A DNA stretch of 11,310 bases from Cyanobacteria bacterium UBA9579 (lineage in GTDB: Bacteria > Cyanobacteriota > Vampirovibrionia > Gastranaerophilales > UBA9579): contig DNSU01000081.1 in the NCBI GenBank assembly GCA_003499585.1, positions 2,971-14,280 of the forward strand, in the 5' to 3' direction. Shown here piece by piece: positions 6,723 to 11,310 of the stretch. Numbering within the stretch: position 1 is the stretch's first letter; each line of letters starts with the position of its first letter. The position numbers were made by a program, and so were the translations under genes. A model generated the notes under the pieces. The model was not told where the DNA came from and ran no database searches. It saw nothing but the letters and a program-made list of their open reading frames with translations.

Positions 6723-7853
6723 ATGGAAAAAATAAAAAGAACCCCGTTATACGAAGAACATTTAAAGCTAAGTGCTAAAATGGTACCCTTTGGAGGCTGG
6801 GAAATGCCTCTTCAATATGGCAGTATAATTGATGAACATTTAACAGTAAGAAATTACGCTGGTTTATTCGATGTATCCCATATGGGAGAATTTTTCATTT
6901 CTGGAACAGAAACAATAAATTTCTTACAAAAGCTTGTTCCCCAAAATATCGCAAAATTAGCCGTGGGAAAAGCTGTTTATTCTCAGCTTATCAATCAAAA
7001 TGGCGGAATAATTGATGATTTAATTATATATAGACTCGAAGATAAAGATTCTAACCCAAATTTTCTCCTTATAGTCAATGCTTCAAGAATTGAAAATGAT
7101 TTAAACTGGATTGAATTCAACAAGAAAAATGGTCAATTTGAGGTTGAAATTGAAAACAAATCAGATGAATTAGCTATGATAGCCCTACAAGGGCCATTAG
7201 CTACTGAGATTATCCAGGAATTAGGCTTATCAAAAGAAGATCAACCGACCAGATTTTCAATCAAAGAAACAAAATTAAATTCATTTAAAGTTCTTATCTC
7301 TCATACAGGCTATACAGGAGAGGATGGCTTTGAAATAATCATAAATAATGAAGATGCTCCTTCTTTATGGCAGGAACTACTATCAAAAGGCCAAGGGTAC
7401 GGCATAAAACCAATTGGACTTGGAGCCAGAGATACTTTAAGACTGGAAGCCGCAATGCTTTTATACGGTCAGGATATGACCGAGAAAACAACTCCAGTTG
7501 AAGCATCCCTTAGTTGGTCTATACCTGTTGATAAAGAAGAAGATTACTATGGAAAAGATATTATTTTATCTCAGCTTTCTGGTAAAAAGCTAGACAAAAT
7601 CCTTGTAGGCTTTAGAATGCTGGATAAATCCATACCACGACATGATTATGAAATTTTTAAAGATGATGAAAAAGTCGGTTGTGTAACAAGCGGCGGAATA
7701 GCTCCTTTTGTGGGTGCTAATATAGGTCTTGGATATGTTAATACAGATATTCCAACTTCCATAGGCTCAAAAATAGATATAAGCATCAGAGGAAAGTTGC
7801 ACCCAGCTGAGATAGTTAAAAGACCTTTTTATACGAGGAGTAGGAGAGCGTAA
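6723..7853 (+). CDS. gcvT: glycine cleavage system T protein (aminomethyltransferase)
   Basis: GcvT takes the aminomethyl group from lipoylated GcvH and, with tetrahydrofolate, releases ammonia and 5,10-methylene-THF. The 376-residue product has the normal length. Motifs in order: TPLYEEHLKLSAKMVPFGGWEMP opening region (7-29), GLFDVSHMGE (47-56), GGIIDDLIIYR (94-104) with the conserved acidic pair D98-D99 near the folate and catalytic site, IVNASRIENDL, ALQGPLA, HTGYTGEDGFEI (194-205), GLGARDTLRLEAAMLLYGQD (232-251), and GCVTSGGIAPFVGANIGLGY near the C-terminus. The ATG at 6723 is chosen because GcvT proteins begin a few residues before TPLY; a TTG at 6711 would add four residues and has no ribosome site. 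A weak GAAAG precedes the ATG. It is first in a four-gene operon, 2 nt ahead of gcvH. Confidence 0.96.
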   Translation: MEKIKRTPLYEEHLKLSAKMVPFGGWEMPLQYGSIIDEHLTVRNYAGLFDVSHMGEFFISGTETINFLQKLVPQNIAKLAVGKAVYSQLINQNGGIIDDLIIYRLEDKDSNPNFLLIVNASRIENDLNWIEFNKKNGQFEVEIENKSDELAMIALQGPLATEIIQELGLSKEDQPTRFSIKETKLNSFKVLISHTGYTGEDGFEIIINNEDAPSLWQELLSKGQGYGIKPIGLGARDTLRLEAAMLLYGQDMTEKTTPVEASLSWSIPVDKEEDYYGKDIILSQLSGKKLDKILVGFRMLDKSIPRHDYEIFKDDEKVGCVTSGGIAPFVGANIGLGYVNTDIPTSIGSKIDISIRGKLHPAEIVKRPFYTRSRRA

Positions 7854-7855
7854 AA

Positions 7856-8251
7856 ATGAATAACAAAGTTCCAGACAACGTTTTATGTACAAAAACTCAC
7901 GAATATATACTTCCTGAGGGCGAAACTGCAAAAATAGGCATTACAGATTATGCGGTTGAACAGCTGGGAGACATTGTATTTGTAGAATTACCGGAAGAAA
8001 ATACAAATTTTTCAAAAGGTGAGGTTTTTGGAACAATTGAATCTGTTAAAGCAGCATCAGAATTGTATATGCCTATAGACGGTAAAGTTATAGGAATAAA
8101 TGAAAGACTCACAACAGAACCCGAATTGATCAATGACAAACCTTTTGAAGCAGGCTGGTTAATTAAAATTACCGGTTACAGTCAGGAAGACTTAAACACT
8201 GCAATGTCTTATGATGAATATAAAGAATACTTAGAGGAAGAAGAGAAATAA
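7856..8251 (+). CDS. gcvH: glycine cleavage system H protein (lipoyl carrier)
   Basis: GcvH is the lipoylated shuttle that carries the aminomethyl intermediate between P, T and L proteins. The 131-residue product has the family length and the lipoyl-domain signature: THEYI near the start (14-18), IGITDYAVEQLGDIVFVELPE (28-48), GTIESVKAASELYMPIDG (59-76) with K65 as the lipoyl-lysine, and INDKPFEAGWLIKI (92-105). AGGAG sites lie 9-16 nt upstream of the ATG (two overlapping purine-rich runs at 7835-7846), a strong ribosome site fitting a carrier protein needed in excess over the enzymes. Its stop codon overlaps the start of gcvPA by one base (TAATG), implying translational coupling. Confidence 0.97.
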   Translation: MNNKVPDNVLCTKTHEYILPEGETAKIGITDYAVEQLGDIVFVELPEENTNFSKGEVFGTIESVKAASELYMPIDGKVIGINERLTTEPELINDKPFEAGWLIKITGYSQEDLNTAMSYDEYKEYLEEEEK

Positions 8252-9609
8252 TGTATAATTTCTTGTCCCATACTGATGAAATTCGTCAGGAGATGCTTAA
8301 AAAAATCGGGTTAAACTCTATAGAAGATTTATTTCAGAATATCAATCCAAAAGTCAGAATAAACAATGATCTTGATATACCAGAAGGTCTCAGCGAACTT
8401 CAGACACAAAGAAAACTGCTAAATTTAGCTCAAAAAAACACCGGTACTTCTGAGTATATTTCTTTTCTTGGCGGTGGAAGCTATAACAGATATATTCCAA
8501 CCTGCATAAATACCGTAATAGAAAGATCAGAATTCATTACAGCTTATACTCCATACCAACCTGAAGTAAGTCAGGGAACCCTGCAGGTAATGTATGAATT
8601 TCAATCAATGATGTGTAATCTAACAGGCATGGATGTTGCAAATGCATCTGTATATGATGGAGCTACAGCAGCAGCAGAAGCAATATTAATGACTGCAAGA
8701 TTAACTAATAAATCAAAAGCCCTTGTAGCATCTACTCTTAATCCTGAATATAAAGCTGTTATTGATACCTATTGCTCAGGTGAAAGTATTCAGGTTGAAT
8801 ATTTACCATTAAAAGACGGTAAAACAGATTTAGAAGAGCTAAACAATAAAGAAGCAGATATATACGCCTGCATTCTCATACAAAATCCGAATTATCTTGG
8901 ATGCATCGAGGATGTTTTTGCTATTTCTGAGTTCTGCCAAAAAATGAAGTCAAAATTCATAGTAGCAGTAGATCCTACATCTTTAGCACTGTTAAAAAGC
9001 CCTGCTGAATATGGCGCTGATATAGCTGTTGGTGATATTCAGCCTCTTGGTATTGGCATGGCCTACGGTGGTCCTTATGCAGGATTCATAGCCTGTAAAA
9101 CTGCATACACAAGACAGTTACCAGGAAGAATTGTAGGCATGACCAAAGATAGGGATGACGAAAGAGCGTTCACACTAACTCTTCAAACCAGAGAACAACA
9201 TATCAGAAGAGCTAAAGCAACAAGCAATATTTGCTCTAATCAAGCCCTTATGGCATTAGCTGCAACCGTTTATCTTTCTGTCGTAGGCCCTGATGGGCTA
9301 AAAGAAGTTGCAAATATATCAACTCAGCGTGCTCACTATTTAGCAGAAAAAATAAATGAAATTCCAGGCTTTAAAGTACTGTTTTCTAACTTTTTATATG
9401 AATTTGTCGTAAAAATAGATGGCATAAATTCTGACAAGTTAATAGAAGAGATGGAAAGACAGAATATTTTAGCGGGAATCAAGCTTGATAAAAAGTTTAA
9501 AGAATTACAAAACTGTATTTTAATATGTACAACTGAAATGAATGATATTAATGATATAAACACTTTCATAGATGGCTTAAAACAAGTTTCTTTAAAATAT
9601 AAATCTTAA
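8251..9609 (+). CDS. gcvPA: glycine dehydrogenase (decarboxylating) subunit 1, P-protein alpha
   Basis: This is the N-terminal-half subunit of the two-subunit P-protein, which with GcvPB decarboxylates glycine and loads the aminomethyl group onto GcvH. The 452-residue product matches the usual subunit-1 length. Diagnostic blocks: FLGGGSYNRYIPTCI (72-86), ERSEFITAYTPYQPEVSQGT (91-110), QVMYEFQSMMCNLTGMDVAN and SVYDGATAAAEA (133-144), later GIGMAYGGPYAGF, LPGRIVGMTKDRD and TREQHIRRAKATSNICSNQAL. As expected, this subunit carries no PLP-binding lysine; that is on the other subunit. Start and gcvH stop share a base, and the gap to gcvPB is 15 nt. The split form is typical of Gram-positives, Thermotoga, archaea and several other lineages, whereas E. 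coli and photosynthetic cyanobacteria have one fused chain. Confidence 0.97.
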   Translation: MYNFLSHTDEIRQEMLKKIGLNSIEDLFQNINPKVRINNDLDIPEGLSELQTQRKLLNLAQKNTGTSEYISFLGGGSYNRYIPTCINTVIERSEFITAYTPYQPEVSQGTLQVMYEFQSMMCNLTGMDVANASVYDGATAAAEAILMTARLTNKSKALVASTLNPEYKAVIDTYCSGESIQVEYLPLKDGKTDLEELNNKEADIYACILIQNPNYLGCIEDVFAISEFCQKMKSKFIVAVDPTSLALLKSPAEYGADIAVGDIQPLGIGMAYGGPYAGFIACKTAYTRQLPGRIVGMTKDRDDERAFTLTLQTREQHIRRAKATSNICSNQALMALAATVYLSVVGPDGLKEVANISTQRAHYLAEKINEIPGFKVLFSNFLYEFVVKIDGINSDKLIEEMERQNILAGIKLDKKFKELQNCILICTTEMNDINDINTFIDGLKQVSLKYKS

Positions 9610-9624
9610 AGGATAGTAATAAAA

Positions 9625-11067
9625 ATGACAGAAGTAATATTTGAGAAAAGTGCAAAAGGCAGACGAGGGGTGAAATTCCCTGAAGTTGGTGTGCAAAGTA
9701 AAAATCTTGCAGAATATATATCTAAGGATATTCTCAGAGAAGATAAGGTTGAATTGCCTGAATTAACTGAATTAGATGCCATGAGGCATTTTATAAACCT
9801 TTCTCAGAAGAACTTTTCTGTTGATACAGTTTTCTATCCGCTGGGCTCCTGTACCATGAAGTACAACCCTAAAATCAATGAATTCATTGCAAACCTTGAC
9901 GGGTTTGTAAATATTCATCCTGAGCAAAATGAAGATCAGGTTCAGGGGGCTTTACAGCTTATGTATGACTTGCAGGAATACCTGAAACAAATAACAGGGA
10001 TGAATGCAGTAACTCTACAACCTGCAGCGGGGGCTCATGGTGAGTTTGTTGGCATGCTTATAGTAAAAAAATACTTTGAAAAGCTTGGGGAAAAAAGAAC
10101 CAAGGTTATAATTCCAGACTCAGCTCACGGTACAAATCCTGCAACTGCTAAGATGTGCGGGTTTGATGTTGTTGAAATCAAATCAAATTCTAAAGGCATG
10201 GTAGATATTGAAGAGCTTAAAAAAGCTTTAAGTAGTGATGTTGCGGCTCTTATGATGACTAATCCTAATACGCTTGGTCTTTTCGAGGAAAATATCCTTG
10301 AAATATCTCAGGCAGTTCATGAAGCAGGAGCGCTGCTTTACTATGATGGAGCTAATTTAAACGCTATTATGGGAATTACAAATCCTGCATTGATGGGGTT
10401 TGATATCGAACATGTTAACCTTCATAAAACATTCTCCACCCCTCACGGTGGTGGTGGCCCCGGAGCAGGGCCTGTTGGTGTAGTTGAGAGGCTGGCAAGT
10501 TATCTTCCTGCGCCTATTGTAGGATTTAATGGAACTAAATATTATCTGAATTACGACCTTGAAAATACTATAGGAAAGGTAAAGGCATTCTACGGCAATT
10601 TTGGCGTACTTGTAAGAGCTTACACATATATTTTAATGATGGGCAAAAAAGGCTTGAGAAAAGTCAGTGAGGATGCTGTACTTAATGCTAACTATCTTAA
10701 AGAACAATTGAAAGAACATTATAATTTACCTTATGATCAAATTTGTATGCATGAATTTGTGTTATCTGGCGAAAAACAAAAGGCTCAGGGTGTTAACACA
10801 ACGGGAATAGCAAAACGATTGATGGATTTTGATATTCATCCTCCTACAGTGTATTTCCCATTAATTGTTCATGAAGCAATAATGGTAGAGCCTACAGAAA
10901 CTGAATCAAAAGAAACTCTCGATAATTTTATTGATGTAATGAAGAGAATCGCAACAGAAATAGAAAATGAGCCAACCCTGGTTCTTGAGTCTCCTCTGGT
11001 TACTGCTGCATCAAAAGTAGATGAAACCCTGGCAGCCAGACAACCAAACTTAAGGTGGAATCGCTAA
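9625..11067 (+). CDS. gcvPB: glycine dehydrogenase (decarboxylating) subunit 2, P-protein beta, PLP-binding
   Basis: GcvPB is the PLP-carrying half of the P-protein and works with GcvPA. The 480-residue product has normal length. Motifs: YPLGSCTMKYNPK (71-83), PAAGAHGEFVGML (133-145), PDSAHGTNPATAKMCGF (164-180), MTNPNTLGLFE (211-221), YYDGANLNAIMG (239-250), then VNLHKTFSTPHGGGGPGAGP (264-283) in which K268 forms the PLP Schiff base. The C-terminal domain contains GVNTTGIAKRLMDFDIHPPT and MVEPTETESKETLD, both family hallmarks. AAAGGA precedes the ATG by about 11 nt. It is the last gene of the operon; gcvL (lipoamide dehydrogenase) does not follow within the window. No clear intrinsic terminator is seen directly after the stop; the repeat hairpins beyond may serve. 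Confidence 0.97.
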   Translation: MTEVIFEKSAKGRRGVKFPEVGVQSKNLAEYISKDILREDKVELPELTELDAMRHFINLSQKNFSVDTVFYPLGSCTMKYNPKINEFIANLDGFVNIHPEQNEDQVQGALQLMYDLQEYLKQITGMNAVTLQPAAGAHGEFVGMLIVKKYFEKLGEKRTKVIIPDSAHGTNPATAKMCGFDVVEIKSNSKGMVDIEELKKALSSDVAALMMTNPNTLGLFEENILEISQAVHEAGALLYYDGANLNAIMGITNPALMGFDIEHVNLHKTFSTPHGGGGPGAGPVGVVERLASYLPAPIVGFNGTKYYLNYDLENTIGKVKAFYGNFGVLVRAYTYILMMGKKGLRKVSEDAVLNANYLKEQLKEHYNLPYDQICMHEFVLSGEKQKAQGVNTTGIAKRLMDFDIHPPTVYFPLIVHEAIMVEPTETESKETLDNFIDVMKRIATEIENEPTLVLESPLVTAASKVDETLAARQPNLRWNR

Positions 11068-11108
11068 GCATATTCTTAAATTCTAGATTCTTCCAACAAC
11101 TTTAATAT

Positions 11109-11310
11109 TGTCATACCGCGCTTGATGCGAGATCTATCTAACCTGCGCACTGTCATCGCGAGCCAAAAGTTGCCATTTTAAACTTGCGTGGCAATCCTTC
11201 CAGTTATAAAGTAGGGTGGGTATCTGATTTAAACATAGTTTCTCCAATACAATTTAACTACTTACCCACCAGCACTAATCATATGCACTGTCATTCTGAA
11301 CGAAGTGAAG
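11109..11310. repeat. mosaic dispersed repeat, copy 2 (runs off the window)
   Basis: In order: a TGTCATACCGCGCTTGATGCG unit (11109-11129), a TGTCATCGCGAGCC...GGCAATCC palindrome (11151-11197; TTGCCA 11170-11175 can pair with TGGCAA 11189-11194), the 74-nt core (11207-11280; 68 of 74 bases as in 5307-5380, same orientation) and a TGTCATTCTGAACGAAG unit (11289-11310), cut by the window edge. GGTGGGTA and TACCCACC are again conserved as a potential stem. It fills most of the region after the gcv operon, and no gene is seen in it. Confidence 0.8.

Noticed and set aside
5307..11280. Composite transposon or integrated island bounded by the two cores
   Set aside because: No transposase or integrase, no visible target duplications, and all enclosed genes are core metabolism or membrane genes with base use like their neighbours.

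Overview
The window is an AT-rich bacterial chromosome segment made mostly of housekeeping genes. From left to right it holds the 3' end of recN (DNA repair), a convergent gene for a degenerate receiver-like protein, a gene for an alpha-helical HEAT-like repeat protein, rlpA (cell-wall DPBB protein), ruvB (Holliday-junction motor), a yibE/F-type membrane protein gene, and the glycine cleavage operon gcvT-gcvH-gcvPA-gcvPB. Two intergenic regions (5239-5446 and 11068-11310) carry related copies of a mosaic, palindrome-rich dispersed repeat.

Organism: Shine-Dalgarno motifs precede most genes (AGGGG, AGGAG, AAGGA, AGGGA, GGAG) and ordinary sigma-70-like boxes are visible, so this is a free-standing bacterial genome, not phage or plasmid. 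The RlpA protein has a middle segment between signal peptide and DPBB domain that resembles the one I recall in cyanobacterial RlpA-like proteins. Together with the AT-rich composition, the split P-protein (gcvPA/gcvPB, whereas photosynthetic cyanobacteria normally have one fused GcvP) and the TCATTGCGAGC-type intergenic repeats, this suggests a non-photosynthetic relative of cyanobacteria (Vampirovibrionia/Melainabacteria-like). This is an inference of modest confidence; no 16S or marker phylogeny is available here.

Layout: 1-519 recN 3' end; 522-1229 (possibly to 1319) reverse-strand receiver-like gene, its stop 2 nt from that of recN; 1230-1435 divergent promoter region; 1436-2704 HEAT-like gene; 2705-3052 non-coding stretch with two hairpins and a promoter for rlpA; 3053-3973 rlpA with a clean intrinsic terminator; 4183-5238 ruvB from a TTG start; 5239-5446 repeat copy 1; 5447-6610 yibE/F; 6611-6722 short promoter region without a glycine riboswitch; 6723-11067 gcvT, gcvH, gcvPA, gcvPB packed with gaps of 2, -1 and 15 nt; 11068-11310 repeat copy 2, running off the window.

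How the genes work together: GcvPA/GcvPB decarboxylate glycine and load the aminomethyl group on the lipoyl arm of GcvH, and GcvT releases ammonia and makes 5,10-methylene-tetrahydrofolate. The L-protein (lipoamide dehydrogenase) is not in the window. recN and ruvB are both recombinational-repair genes but are separated by unrelated genes and have no visible common promoter. I see no phage, CRISPR, toxin-antitoxin, transposase or biosynthetic cluster. The least explained items are the degenerate receiver protein, the HEAT-like protein, the paired hairpins at 2729-2833 and the mosaic direct repeats that flank the yibE/F-gcv block.
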